Positions 40,623 through 50,136 of a DNA stretch of 64,000 nucleotides are shown here, one piece after another. Source of the stretch: Leishmania mexicana MHOM/GT/2001/U1103 (lineage: Eukaryota > Euglenozoa > Kinetoplastea > Trypanosomatida > Trypanosomatidae); assembly GCF_000234665.1 (NCBI RefSeq), contig NC_018325.1:664050-728049 (forward strand), in the 5' to 3' direction. Positions within the stretch are counted from its first letter, which is position 1, and the number at the start of each line of letters is the position of its first letter. The translations under genes and the position numbers were made by a program. The notes below the pieces were generated by a model, which saw nothing but the letters and a program-made list of their open reading frames with translations, had not been told where the DNA came from and searched no databases.

Positions 40623-41086
40623 AGCACCTATACTGTGCCGATGCCGAGCCAGTTCTGGTGGTGACAGGGTCACGCGCCTACGACGTGGAGAGGTCAGGGC
40701 GGTTCATTGCTGCTGATGCTGGAGGTCATGTCATAGATGGTGTTGCATCGGAGAGACCTGCCACAGCGAACACGTTTGTGTCACCCATGTGATGGGCGAA
40801 ATGCCAACGTGACTCGAGCGCGTCTCACCCGGCCCTCTGGCTGTCCACTGGTGGGGGGGCCTGAGGTGACCTCGAGGGGGACGCACGGGGTGGCGACTGG
40901 CATGATAGGAGCGGCTGTGAGGCGACCTGCAGAGCGGGCGGTGGGTGGGGCTTGAGGTAGAGGCCATGCTCATGTGAGTGAGTTCACATTGGACTAACGC
41001 ATGTCTACGGCTGCTTCGCACTACGCGATGCGCCTGTGACAGGCCCGATAGAGTGTCGTTTAACTGATGCTGTTTGGCAGAGAATG
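40548..41086 (+). mobile_element. SIDER-like retroposon copy (copy B)
   Basis: Starts at CCCTGACGACGCGGG, the conserved 5' hallmark of trypanosomatid L1Tc/ingi-clade derived elements, and runs about 540 bases, the size of SIDER2. From 40,548 to 41,045 it is the near-perfect inverted copy of 27,471-27,968. From 41,048 to 41,086 it shares a tail (GATAGAGTGTCGTTTAACTG) with copy C but not with copy A. It is non-coding and sense-oriented in the 3' UTR between the PHD-SET gene and CBF5. SIDER2 elements promote decay of the host mRNA in published work. Confidence 0.88.
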
Positions 41087-41129
41087 GATGCGCCGACTGC
41101 AGAAGATGCTATCCCATATGATTTGCTTC

Positions 41130-41263
41130 ACCTTGCACTAAGATCTCCTTGTCCTCTTGTTTTTTCTCTATATTTTGTTGGTCGTACGTCGCCTTTGCAT
41201 GGGCCTCTGGCCCGTGCTACCATACAACTTCCTTTCACACTCTTTCCCTTGATTCGCTTTTAG
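41130..41263 (+). promoter_or_regulatory. polypyrimidine tract and splice acceptor of CBF5
   Basis: T/C-rich stretches at about 41,145-41,180 and 41,229-41,262 end in TTTTAG, with the AG at 41,262-41,263, 57 bases before the ATG at 41,320. This excludes upstream starts. Confidence 0.65.
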
Positions 41264-41319
41264 TTTGTGCTGCTGTTTTGTTGTAAAAGTTGCGCTACTG
41301 GTCTTTTACTGGCTTGACA

Positions 41320-42612
41320 ATGGGCAAGAAGAAGGTTGGAGAAATCCAGCGCAGCGAGGATTTCTGCATCCCTGCTGGGGATAGGGATGGGAACAGCGCA
41401 CTCCCCGCTGAGGAGTGGCCCCTGCTGCTGAAGAACTATGACAAGATGAACGTCCGCTCTACCCATTTCACGCTGCTGGAGTGCGGCTGGTCACCACTAC
41501 GCCGCCCCTTAGCCGAGTACATCAAGTACGGCATGATCAACATGGATAAGCCCTCTAACCCTAGCTCTCACGAGGTTGTCTCCTGGATCAAGCGCATTTT
41601 GAAGTGCGACAAGACTGGCCACGCTGGTACACTCGATCCCAAGGTGACCGGCGCCTTAATCATCTGCACCGACCGTGCCACGCGCTTGGTGAAGTCCCAG
41701 CAGAACGCCGGTAAGACGTACGTTGGTGTACTGCGCCTTCACGATACGGTGAGCCAGAAGAAGGTGGATGCTGCTCTCCAGCGGCTTACGGGTCCGTGCT
41801 TCCAGCGTCCTCCTCTGATCGCGGCAGTGAAACGCCAACTCCGCATTCGAAACATCTACTCTAACCAACTGATCGAGTATGACAAGCACCGGCACCTGGC
41901 CGTGTTCGAGACGCACTGCGAGGCCGGTACGTACATTCGTACCCTTTGCGTGCATCTTGGCCTCATCCTCGGCGCTGGTGGCCACATGGAAGAGCTGCGC
42001 CGCATCCGCACCGGTGTCATCACCGAGAACGATCACCTCTCCACCATGCACGATGTCATGGATGCTCAGTGGCTCTATGAGAACGAGAAGGACGACACGT
42101 ATCTGCGTCGCGTCATCCTGCCGTGCGAGTACCTGCTGTCAAACCACAAGCGCATCGTGGTGAAGGACTCCGCCGTCAACGCCGTGTGCTATGGCGCGAA
42201 GCTGATGATTCCTGGTCTCGCGCGCTTTGACAACGGCATTGAGCGGGACGACGTTGTGGTGCTGATGACCACGAAGGGCGAGGCCATTGCTCTTGCGTAC
42301 GCGGAGATGACCACGTCTCAAATGGCTTCCGTTGACCACGGCATCGTTGCACGAAGCAAACGTGTGATCATGGACCGTGACACGTACCCGCGCCGCTGGG
42401 GTCTTGGCCCGATCGCCGTGAAGAAGCGTTCGATGATGAAGGACGGGCTCTTGGACAAGTACGGCCGCCCACAGTCGAACACCCCGTCAGACTGGTTCTA
42501 CGTCGACTACGGAGGTGTGAAAACAAACGCGGAAGGTGTCCAATACGGTCAGGCTCCGTCCAAGGTGAGCGGTGTAAAGCGCCAGCGCGTTCCGGACTCC
42601 GATGATGATTAG
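41320..42612 (+). CDS. CBF5: CBF5/dyskerin, H/ACA snoRNP pseudouridine synthase
   Basis: Predicted 430 aa, start at the ATG at 41,320 ([10 protein letters not shown]). The catalytic motif is [16 protein letters not shown] with D106, as in TruB/Cbf5. It is preceded by [20 protein letters not shown] and followed by [21 protein letters not shown] and the [14 protein letters not shown] block. The PUA RNA-binding domain runs from about 278 to 350 ([25 protein letters not shown]). The C-terminal tail is basic and ends [11 protein letters not shown]. It modifies rRNA and spliced-leader/snRNA uridines in the nucleolus as the enzyme of the H/ACA complex. Strong G/C-ending codon use returns here after the A/T-richer genes upstream. 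Confidence 0.97.
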   Translation: MGKKKVGEIQRSEDFCIPAGDRDGNSALPAEEWPLLLKNYDKMNVRSTHFTLLECGWSPLRRPLAEYIKYGMINMDKPSNPSSHEVVSWIKRILKCDKTGHAGTLDPKVTGALIICTDRATRLVKSQQNAGKTYVGVLRLHDTVSQKKVDAALQRLTGPCFQRPPLIAAVKRQLRIRNIYSNQLIEYDKHRHLAVFETHCEAGTYIRTLCVHLGLILGAGGHMEELRRIRTGVITENDHLSTMHDVMDAQWLYENEKDDTYLRRVILPCEYLLSNHKRIVVKDSAVNAVCYGAKLMIPGLARFDNGIERDDVVVLMTTKGEAIALAYAEMTTSQMASVDHGIVARSKRVIMDRDTYPRRWGLGPIAVKKRSMMKDGLLDKYGRPQSNTPSDWFYVDYGGVKTNAEGVQYGQAPSKVSGVKRQRVPDSDDD

Positions 42613-44000
42613 TGTGCGTGTTGTTTTTTCCTCTCGCTCCGTCTTCTTCCTTTTTCTACCCCTCGATAATGCATGTTCGGATGATGTGTGTGTGTGTGTG
42701 TGCGTGTGGAGGCAGGAGAGAGGAAAGGGAAGGGGTGTTTATTTGGCTACTTTTTTCAAACACTCAAAGAAAGGCGGCGAGTGAAAGGGGTTTTCTGCTT
42801 GCCGAACGTTGATTTGTACAGGAATGTGCGTTTGTTTGTGTGTGCACGTCTGCGCATGTTTGTGCTGTCTTCGGATTTTCTTCTCTGTGACGTTCAGGTT
42901 AAGTGAGGCTAATTCTAAACCACTCTCCGTTTGAGTGTGTGCGTATGCGTGTGCGTGCGCATTTTTTTTTGGCGAGGCTGATCGTATTTTTCCCCCTCCC
43001 CTCGTAGTTAAACAGGCTAAACCACCGGAGAAAAAATGAGATGCTATCGGGATCGATGAGCGCTTTCAGTATATATGTGCATGACGTCGCTTAAGATGCA
43101 CCGAATCACACGCTCTTCACCACGCATTCCCACTTAGGCAGCGTCCATCTAGGCGATCGTCTCAGGTATCCATGTAATGCAAGTGCTGCCTTGTCCTTCT
43201 CGCAAAACACTGGGAAAAAAGCTGCAGTGGCACTGTGGGCGTCGCGAAATGAAGCGCGTGATCGTGGTCGGGTGAAAGTGTGCGTGTGCGTGCCGTGCGA
43301 CGGTGCAGTCTCTTCGCCACCCCTTCTGTTCCCTCTTACCATCGTCGAAGTCGATGAATGTCTGGCACGCACAAACGAATGTTGATCTTGGCAGTGGTCT
43401 TGTCGAAACAAACGCACATGAAAACAGCAAACGGTGCGAAGGTGCTCTCTACAGTCGCAAAAAAAAAATATCGACGAGCACAGTGTCTGAAACGACTCTG
43501 GCATGCCATCGGGCGCGGGAGAGAGTGCGCTATCCTTTCCGCACGGCATTCCATGTGAAACCCCAACGGCGTTCGAACTATGGCCCCACTGGTATATGCC
43601 GCTGCAGATGCGTCGTGACCTCTGAGGCAGGTGGGTCACTAATATCCTCGCAGAGATGGGCTCGGTTGGGCGCGGCGGCGTCGTGTGGTGCCCGCACTGG
43701 CAACCAAGCAAGGAAGAGCAAGCGGTGCGTAGTTGGTCTTTTTTTGTCCACTTTGGTTTGCGTGTGGCTGATGGTGTACTTGATGCGTTTCACTCTTTTA
43801 GCACTTTCTTTCCTCTGTTCTTTGTCTTTTCTTGTTTGCTTGTCCTCCCCCACCCTTATCGACTTTCCATTGCCCATCTCCCTTCCGTTCCATCTCTCCG
43901 CGGTCCTACTCCTCTTCAGTGACCCGCCTTGTCACTGAGTAGTGAACAGTTATTCTTACCAACAAGCACCAAAAGGAATCGAATACGTCTCCACTTCAAA
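42613..44000. other. intergenic spacer
   Basis: CBF5 3' UTR (GT tract at about 42,686-42,706; another GTGTGCG run near 42,934) and the 5' region of the F1-gamma gene. A minus-strand frame at 43,106-43,711 has no recognisable content. No gene supported. Confidence 0.5.
43797..43919 (+). promoter_or_regulatory. polypyrimidine tract and splice acceptor of F1-gamma
   Basis: About 120 bases of nearly unbroken T/C-rich sequence end in CTCCTCTTCAG, with the AG at 43,918-43,919, 82 bases upstream of the ATG at 44,001. A clear trans-splicing signal. Confidence 0.7.
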
Positions 44001-44912
44001 ATGTCTGGCAGGCTTCGTCTCTACAAGGAGAAGCTGGAGGGCTACAACCGCTTCTACTCCATTGTGAAGACGATCAAGATGGTGACGATGGCCAAGTTCC
44101 GCCAGGCGCAGGTGCGGATCAAGACGCGTGATTACACGCTTCGCTATACCGAGAAGGCTTTTAGCAAGCCGGGTCAGCTTGTTGGGGACTCGTCGCAGGC
44201 TAAGATCATCTACATTCCCGTCATGACGAACCGTGGCTCGTGCGGTGCTCTCAATAGCAACGTTGTGAAGGTGATCGACAGCGTTGCCTCTAGCCGCGCC
44301 TACCTCATGCCCCTCGGAAAGAGGGGTATCGATTCACTCTCGAAGCTGTACCCGTCCTCCTTCCGCATGGGCATCGTCAACGACATGCACGAGCCGATGC
44401 ACTTCGCCTACGCCACGTACGTCTGGGAGAACGCGCAGCAACTGTGCCCCGAGGCCGACCGTGTCCACGTCATTTTTCACCGCTGTGTGAGCGCTGGCTC
44501 GCAGAAGCAGTGCTACTACAACATCCCCTCCTACGAGAAGTGGAGGGAGGATCTGGCTGACGCCTCCAGCACGGAGAACCAGAAGAGTCGCTACCTCTTT
44601 GCCAACACGCTGCTGAATGAGGACGAGCAGATGATTCGCGACTTCTATGACTTCCACGCGACCCTGGCCATCCTGAACGCCGTGTGCGAGAACGAGCTCT
44701 CGGAGCAGGCCGCGCGTCTGGTCGCTGTGGAAGGTCAGCTGTCGAACATCAGCACGCTACAACAGAAGACCAGCTCCTTGTACAACAAGACTCGCCAGAG
44801 CAGCATTACTTCGTCGCTGATCGAGATTATCTCCGCCATGACGTCGCTTGAGGGCAACGCGGCGAAGGGTGTGCAGCGGACGAACTTCTGGGAGGGTGCG
44901 CGCACGAAGTAA
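44001..44912 (+). CDS. mitochondrial ATP synthase F1 subunit gamma
   Basis: Predicted 303 aa from the ATG at 44,001 (MSGRLRLYKEKL). The N-terminal helix (YKEKLEGYNRFYSIVKTIKMVTMAKFRQAQ) and C-terminal helix (LYNKTRQSSITSSLIEIISAMTSLEG) form the central rotor shaft. The middle domain contains the conserved VMTNRGSCGALNSNVVK stretch, matching the bacterial D-R-G-L-C-G-x-L-N box. Rotation of this subunit drives catalysis in the alpha3-beta3 head. There is no long cleavable presequence, as in trypanosomatid gamma. Neighbours are CBF5 and eS6. Confidence 0.95.
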   Translation: MSGRLRLYKEKLEGYNRFYSIVKTIKMVTMAKFRQAQVRIKTRDYTLRYTEKAFSKPGQLVGDSSQAKIIYIPVMTNRGSCGALNSNVVKVIDSVASSRAYLMPLGKRGIDSLSKLYPSSFRMGIVNDMHEPMHFAYATYVWENAQQLCPEADRVHVIFHRCVSAGSQKQCYYNIPSYEKWREDLADASSTENQKSRYLFANTLLNEDEQMIRDFYDFHATLAILNAVCENELSEQAARLVAVEGQLSNISTLQQKTSSLYNKTRQSSITSSLIEIISAMTSLEGNAAKGVQRTNFWEGARTK

Positions 44913-45845
44913 GCGGTGCGCGACGCAGTGCCGGCATCTGGCGTGATGGACCTCCGCCCCCCAAAATTGCGCGCGTCCGGTTTGCAGAGTGCGTCTCCTC
45001 TGTTGTAGCGAGCCTCGCGTGTCGAGGTTGTTTCTCTTTAGTTTTCTCGTAACACCAATGAGTCTTTCCCCCTCCTCGAGGGAGGGGCGGCACACTCACA
45101 CGGTCCACTCCGTCTGCACACACCGAGAGAAGTACCATTTAGCACTTTTTTTTCGTTTTTTTTTCTTAAGAGTATCGGCGTGATGCCTCGTTACGTATTG
45201 GTAGGAGCTAAACCCCCCTCACGAAAGGAAGAGCGAGAGCTAATACGGAAAGAAGAAAGCGGAGCGCGTGTCGCTAATGTACCCTCTCCCCACCCCCGGA
45301 GCACTCCCTATGTGCCGTTTGCTCCGCATCTCCTTTGTGTCGAGGCGAGTTTAGGGGGCCATGTGAGCAAGACTCTGGCGGGTCGTTGCGCCTGACCTAC
45401 ATGGAGGGCCTTTAGCGGCTGCCGGATGCAGCGCCCCTTGCCTTCATGTATGACGCTCTGTCTGCCTCTCGCGGCCTTCTCACTGTCTTCAAGGGGATGA
45501 CTGTGACAGTGTCGGTGGTGAGGGTGCTGGACAAGGGAGAGCTGTATGTCCTTTTCTGTCCTGCTTCGTTTCAGGTGGGACCTAATATGGGAGAAGCAAG
45601 TAGAGAGGGGAGTGGACAGGGTGAGAGGACTGCCCCGTCAGAGCGGCGCGTCTCTCTCAATTTCCTACGCAGAGATGCCTTCCTCCGACCCACCTACGCG
45701 CGTGTACGTGCCTCGACGTAAGACTACCTGTCTCTGCATCTTATCATTCTCGCTGTCGTCCCCACCGTTGTGGTTTTCTCTTGTACAAACCTCGCGCTGG
45801 GGGTAACTTAAACTTTACCCTTCCAACGCATATCAACAGTTTCCA
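44913..45845. other. intergenic spacer
   Basis: F1-gamma 3' UTR and eS6 5' region, with a T-rich tract at about 45,145-45,168. An AG at 45,838-45,839 lies only a few bases before the eS6 ATG and may not be the acceptor used. No gene seen. Confidence 0.5.
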
Positions 45846-46595
45846 ATGAAGCTCAACATTGCGTACCCCCGCAACGGGACGGTGAAGCAGTTCGAGATCT
45901 CGGACGAGGTGCTCCGCCGCGTGCAGCTGCAGGACTACCGCCTCGGCAACGATGTGGACGGCGCCATCTTTGGCAGCGAGTTCAAGGGCTACATCTTCCG
46001 CCTGCGCGGTGGCTCGGACAAGGATGGTTTCCCGATGGTCCCTGGTGTGCTCGCCTCCAGCCGTGTGTCGCTGCTGGTGAAGCGCGGTGCAATCGGCTTC
46101 AACACCTTCCGCGGCTACCAGGGTGAGCGCCGCCGCAAGAACGTTCGCGGCTGCGTGCTGGCGAGCGACATTGCGCTGGTGAACGTGACCATCTCCAAGG
46201 TCGGTGACCAGCCGATCGAGGGTGTGACGGACACCACGGCTCCCCGCCGTCTGGGTCCGAAGCGCGCGAGCAAGATCCGCAAGCTCTTTAACCTGTCCCG
46301 CACCGAAGACGTGCGCAAGTACGTTGTTCGCCGCCGCGTCGTGAAGAGTGGCAAGAAGGACCGGCTGAAGGCCCCGAAGATCCAGCGTCTGATCACGCCG
46401 AGGGTCAAGGCCCGCCGTGCCAAGAAGGCGAAGGACGCCATCGCCAAGGTGCGCGCGTCTGCTGCTGAGCGCCGTGAGTACCTGCGCCTCATCGCCTCGA
46501 ACCGCCGTGCGCTGCGCCAGCGTGACCACTCCAAGAAGCACACCCAGAAGGTACACGCCCAGCGCGCTGAGGTGGCGGCGTTCCAGAAGAAGTAG
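45846..46595 (+). CDS. RPS6: 40S ribosomal protein S6 (eS6)
   Basis: Predicted 249 aa, standard length. It opens MKLNIAYPRNGTVKQFEI, followed by GNDVDGAIFGSEFKGYIFRLRGGSDKDGFPM, the core of eS6, and KRGAIGFNTFRGYQGERRRKNVRGC. The C-terminal half is very basic and alpha-helical, ending VAAFQKK; the serine cluster phosphorylated in animal S6 is not seen. Part of the small cytosolic subunit. Extremely G/C-biased codons, as expected of a highly expressed gene. Confidence 0.97.
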   Translation: MKLNIAYPRNGTVKQFEISDEVLRRVQLQDYRLGNDVDGAIFGSEFKGYIFRLRGGSDKDGFPMVPGVLASSRVSLLVKRGAIGFNTFRGYQGERRRKNVRGCVLASDIALVNVTISKVGDQPIEGVTDTTAPRRLGPKRASKIRKLFNLSRTEDVRKYVVRRRVVKSGKKDRLKAPKIQRLITPRVKARRAKKAKDAIAKVRASAAERREYLRLIASNRRALRQRDHSKKHTQKVHAQRAEVAAFQKK

Positions 46596-47494
46596 ACTGC
46601 CTCCCACTGAAGCACGCACACAGACCGACGGACACAACCGCCCTCTCTTTTTTCTTCCCTTTTTACTTTTCATTTACTCTGAAGCAACCAAGCAAACAAA
46701 CAGCAGCAAGCGCAACGCTGAGAGTCACAGCGGGACATCGCCGTCTCACAGTCGTGGCAGCGGGGTGAAGTGCGCAGGCGTGCACTACGATGCTCTCAAA
46801 TGGACGGAGGATTCCTTTGTGTGTGTGTTGCGGACCTCAAAGGTGAGGCAGAATGCAGAGAAGGGATAGGTGAGGGGTCAGGGGCGGCGTTGGAGAGGGT
46901 GGTCGTGTGCGGGTGGGAAGGGCCAAACGGATGCGAGTTGTCGCTTCACCCCTTCTATTTTCGCTCTCTTTCCACTCACTTCTGCTATGCCGTACCTCGC
47001 CGTTGATGGCTTACACACATCCGTGTGCACCCCAGCCCCACGCATCCCCCTTCTCTTTGTTTGAAGACATAGATGGCTGAGAAAACGAACAAGCAACACA
47101 CCTCTCTCACAGGCCGCTCCTCAGCTGCACTGCTCATTCACCCACATTTCCCCTCTCTGCACTTCCTCTCCCCTCTTTCATCACAATTCAGAACTCTCTC
47201 CGACTCTATTGTCGACGGGATAAGCAAACAAGGAAAAAAAACGTCCCCCTTCCGCCTTCCCTTCCTTGACGGTTGCCTTCATTCTGCGTGGGCCCGCACT
47301 CACCCTCCTCCAACTCCACTCCTACGCCATCCTTCGCCCCTACCCCTTTTCCTCACACAGAAAGCAGCTCTCTGATCTCGTGACTCCCACTCATTACCCT
47401 CTCTCCCTACTCTCCTTTTGTGTAAAAACTTCCACGGTCACTCCGCGTCTGTCGGCCGCTTTCTCATCTTTCGAGGAAATCAATTCCTTCAGCC
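46596..47494. other. intergenic spacer with pyrimidine-rich 3' half
   Basis: eS6 3' UTR and the 5' region of V-ATPase c copy 1. It is T/C-rich from about 47,100 to 47,490, including CCTCTCTCCCTACTCTCCTTTTG near 47,400. No gene seen. Confidence 0.5.
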
Positions 47495-48058
47495 ATGAAG
47501 TACCAAATTGCAGGTGTCATGGCCGCTGCCACGCTGTTCGGCGGCGCCGCTGCTGTGTCGTGCAGCGACAAGTACCCGCCCTCGTCCGCCTTCTTCGGTT
47601 CGATGGGTTGCGCGTGCGCGCTGATCTTTGCCAACCTGGGTTCTGCCTACGGCACGGCGAAGTCCGGCGTCGGCGTTGCGCACCTGGGCATCCTGCACGC
47701 CGACCGCATCATGCGTGGCATTGTTCCGGTGGTCATGGCTGGCATCCTTGGTATCTACGGGCTGATCGTGTCCGTGATTATCAACAACAACATCAGTGCG
47801 GAGGACAACTCGTACTCAGCGTTTTCGGGCTACTTGCACTTTGGCGCTGGTCTGGCCGCCGGCCTGTCGTCTCTTGCGGCCGGCCTGTCGATCGGCATTG
47901 CGGGCGACGCGTCTGCGCGCGCGTATGGCAAGCAGGAGAAGATCTTTGTCGCCATGATTCTGATGCTGATTTTTGCGGAGGCTCTGGGCCTGTACGGTCT
48001 GATCATTGCGCTTCTGATGAACAACACGGCTGGGAAGGTGACTGCCGGTTGCCAGTGA
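47495..48058 (+). CDS. V-type proton ATPase 16-kDa proteolipid subunit c, copy 1
   Basis: Predicted 187 aa with four membrane helices after an N-terminal hydrophobic extension. E162, in IFAEALGLYGLI, is the proton-carrying glutamate of the c-ring. A Gly-rich first helix (ANLGSAYGTAKSGVG) and IMRGIVPVVMAGILGIYGLIV fit the family. The first 22 residues (MKYQIAGVMAAATLFGGAAA) look like a signal peptide, making it longer than the usual 155-165 aa. It acidifies acidocalcisomes and endosomal compartments. It is repeated at 49,573-50,136 with one silent difference that I can see (codon 5, ATT versus ATC). Confidence 0.96.
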   Translation: MKYQIAGVMAAATLFGGAAAVSCSDKYPPSSAFFGSMGCACALIFANLGSAYGTAKSGVGVAHLGILHADRIMRGIVPVVMAGILGIYGLIVSVIINNNISAEDNSYSAFSGYLHFGAGLAAGLSSLAAGLSIGIAGDASARAYGKQEKIFVAMILMLIFAEALGLYGLIIALLMNNTAGKVTAGCQ

Positions 48059-49572
48059 GCGTAGCAGCTGTTATGTGTATTGTTGCAGAGCGGGTTTTTC
48101 GTGCTCTCTTTTCCGTACCTGCTGATGCGGGTTTGTGCCGCTCTGTCTGAAGTGGTGGTGTGTCTTTGAACGCACACAAAGGTGCGCTGTGCATGACCGG
48201 CATCTTTTTTCCGCCGTTGGTGGGTATTTGGGTGCATGAATGATGGCGATGGTGGTGCTGCGATACGTTAAATGGCATTATGTTTTTCGTCAGTGCTAGT
48301 TTTGTCGGTCACACGCGTCATTCCTGCTCACTCCTGCCTATGCCCAGCCACCCGTACAGCGTGTATCTCTCGTTGCCATTGCACATGATGCATTCCGACA
48401 CAAGACGAGGAGCGACAACCATACATGCGCCGGCAGGCAGGTAGACAGCGACTCACTGACGTGTACGCGTGCTCTTTAATTTCTCTATACCTCTTTTTCT
48501 TTTTGGTGGCGAAAGGAAGAGAAGAATGCCTTAATGTGTTTCGATGTCGGTTGTTGTGGATTGTCTGCTCCCCCGGTGGCCTCTCTCGTTCTTCCATCCA
48601 CCACCACGTCTTCGTCCTTTCCCCCTTTTTACGCAACGTATCGGTCGTATAGAATGGAAGAGGGAAAAGAAACTAGAGGAACAAGGGATGGCGAAGGTGA
48701 TGGAAACAGAGACGGGGAGACGCGCACGTGAAGAGGTGCGTGCATGTGTGGCTAAGTATGGTCCTCGCTCCTCCCTCTCTGTGGATGCTTGATTCCTCTT
48801 GTTGGTTGTCTGTGTGTGTGTGTTTCCCAGCAATATTTATCGTGCTAGATTCTCTCTAGTAGGCGGTGTCTCTCGTGTACGAGTTATGGGCTTTTGGCAT
48901 CTACATCTCACTTGATATGTTTCTTTTCTTCCTTCAAATGGCCGAAGTAGGGCAGCGCAACAAAATGAGAAGGAGCAGAAGAAAACAACGGAGGGGTATA
49001 CGCACGCATACAGGAACACATGGAATTTGTCTTTGTGAGGCATGACGTATCTGTTGCAAAGTGAACGAGCCGCGTAGGCGAAGTATACAACCAGGTAGAG
49101 GCGCATACACACACACACACGCGTACACTCGCGCCTGAAGAGACGACGCACGCTGTGCACCTACTAGTGCTGGACACACGCTTTCGTCCTGGTGGGCGTC
49201 CCGAGTGCTGAGCAGAGAAGTCTCTCTGGCTGGAAGTAGAGTTGAGCGCATGTGTGTCTCTTTTTCAGCCACTCCCCGAGGCCGCTTCTTCTCTCTCTGC
49301 GTGTGACGCGTCTCTTGTGTGCTCACCCCTCCTCATGTGAGCGCACTCTCTCCCTCTTTATACGTGTATCTAGTCTCTCCCCTTCGCCCCCTTCTACACC
49401 TCTTTGCGCTCTCATACCCTTTGGACCACGCGGCCGCTCAATGTGTCGTAGTGGTCTGGCACCGCCTCGACTTACCTCTCTACACTTTTAAGTGGTACTT
49501 GAGCATATCAGCTTCCACAGCAATATACACGCATACGCACACACGCCCTATAAGAGATCAACTCCTTCAGCC
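48059..49572. other. spacer between the V-ATPase c copies
   Basis: The 3' UTR of copy 1 and the 5' region of copy 2. Identity to the region beside copy 2 ends about nine bases after the stop (GCGTAGCAG), and begins about 16 bases before the ATG (ATCAAYTCCTTCAGCC). CA repeat at about 49,106-49,122; pyrimidine tracts at 49,340-49,400. No gene seen. Confidence 0.6.
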
Positions 49573-50136
49573 ATGAAGTACCAAATCGCAGGTGTCATGG
49601 CCGCTGCCACGCTGTTCGGCGGCGCCGCTGCTGTGTCGTGCAGCGACAAGTACCCGCCCTCGTCCGCCTTCTTCGGTTCGATGGGTTGCGCGTGCGCGCT
49701 GATCTTTGCCAACCTGGGTTCTGCCTACGGCACGGCGAAGTCCGGCGTCGGCGTTGCGCACCTGGGCATCCTGCACGCCGACCGCATCATGCGTGGCATT
49801 GTTCCGGTGGTCATGGCTGGCATCCTTGGTATCTACGGGCTGATCGTGTCCGTGATTATCAACAACAACATCAGTGCGGAGGACAACTCGTACTCAGCGT
49901 TTTCGGGCTACTTGCACTTTGGCGCTGGTCTGGCCGCCGGCCTGTCGTCTCTTGCGGCCGGCCTGTCGATCGGCATTGCGGGCGACGCGTCTGCGCGCGC
50001 GTATGGCAAGCAGGAGAAGATCTTTGTCGCCATGATTCTGATGCTGATTTTTGCGGAGGCTCTGGGCCTGTACGGTCTGATCATTGCGCTTCTGATGAAC
50101 AACACGGCTGGGAAGGTGACTGCCGGTTGCCAGTGA
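49573..50136 (+). CDS. V-type proton ATPase 16-kDa proteolipid subunit c, copy 2
   Basis: Predicted 187 aa, identical in protein to the copy at 47,495-48,058, with the same essential E162 and N-terminal hydrophobic extension. Coding identity is almost total while the flanks are unrelated, so the pair has been homogenised over the coding sequence only. The start is the ATG at 49,573; the frame upstream is UTR. Different 5' and 3' UTRs would allow separate control of the two mRNAs. Confidence 0.96.
   Translation: MKYQIAGVMAAATLFGGAAAVSCSDKYPPSSAFFGSMGCACALIFANLGSAYGTAKSGVGVAHLGILHADRIMRGIVPVVMAGILGIYGLIVSVIINNNISAEDNSYSAFSGYLHFGAGLAAGLSSLAAGLSIGIAGDASARAYGKQEKIFVAMILMLIFAEALGLYGLIIALLMNNTAGKVTAGCQ

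Noticed and set aside
43106..43711. Minus-strand 201-codon frame opposite the CBF5 to F1-gamma spacer
   Set aside because: Opposite to the cluster direction, composition like UTR, no recognisable motif.
47266..48150. Longer frame overlapping V-ATPase c copy 1 in another phase
   Set aside because: Shadow frame; the c-subunit reading is conserved with intact E162.
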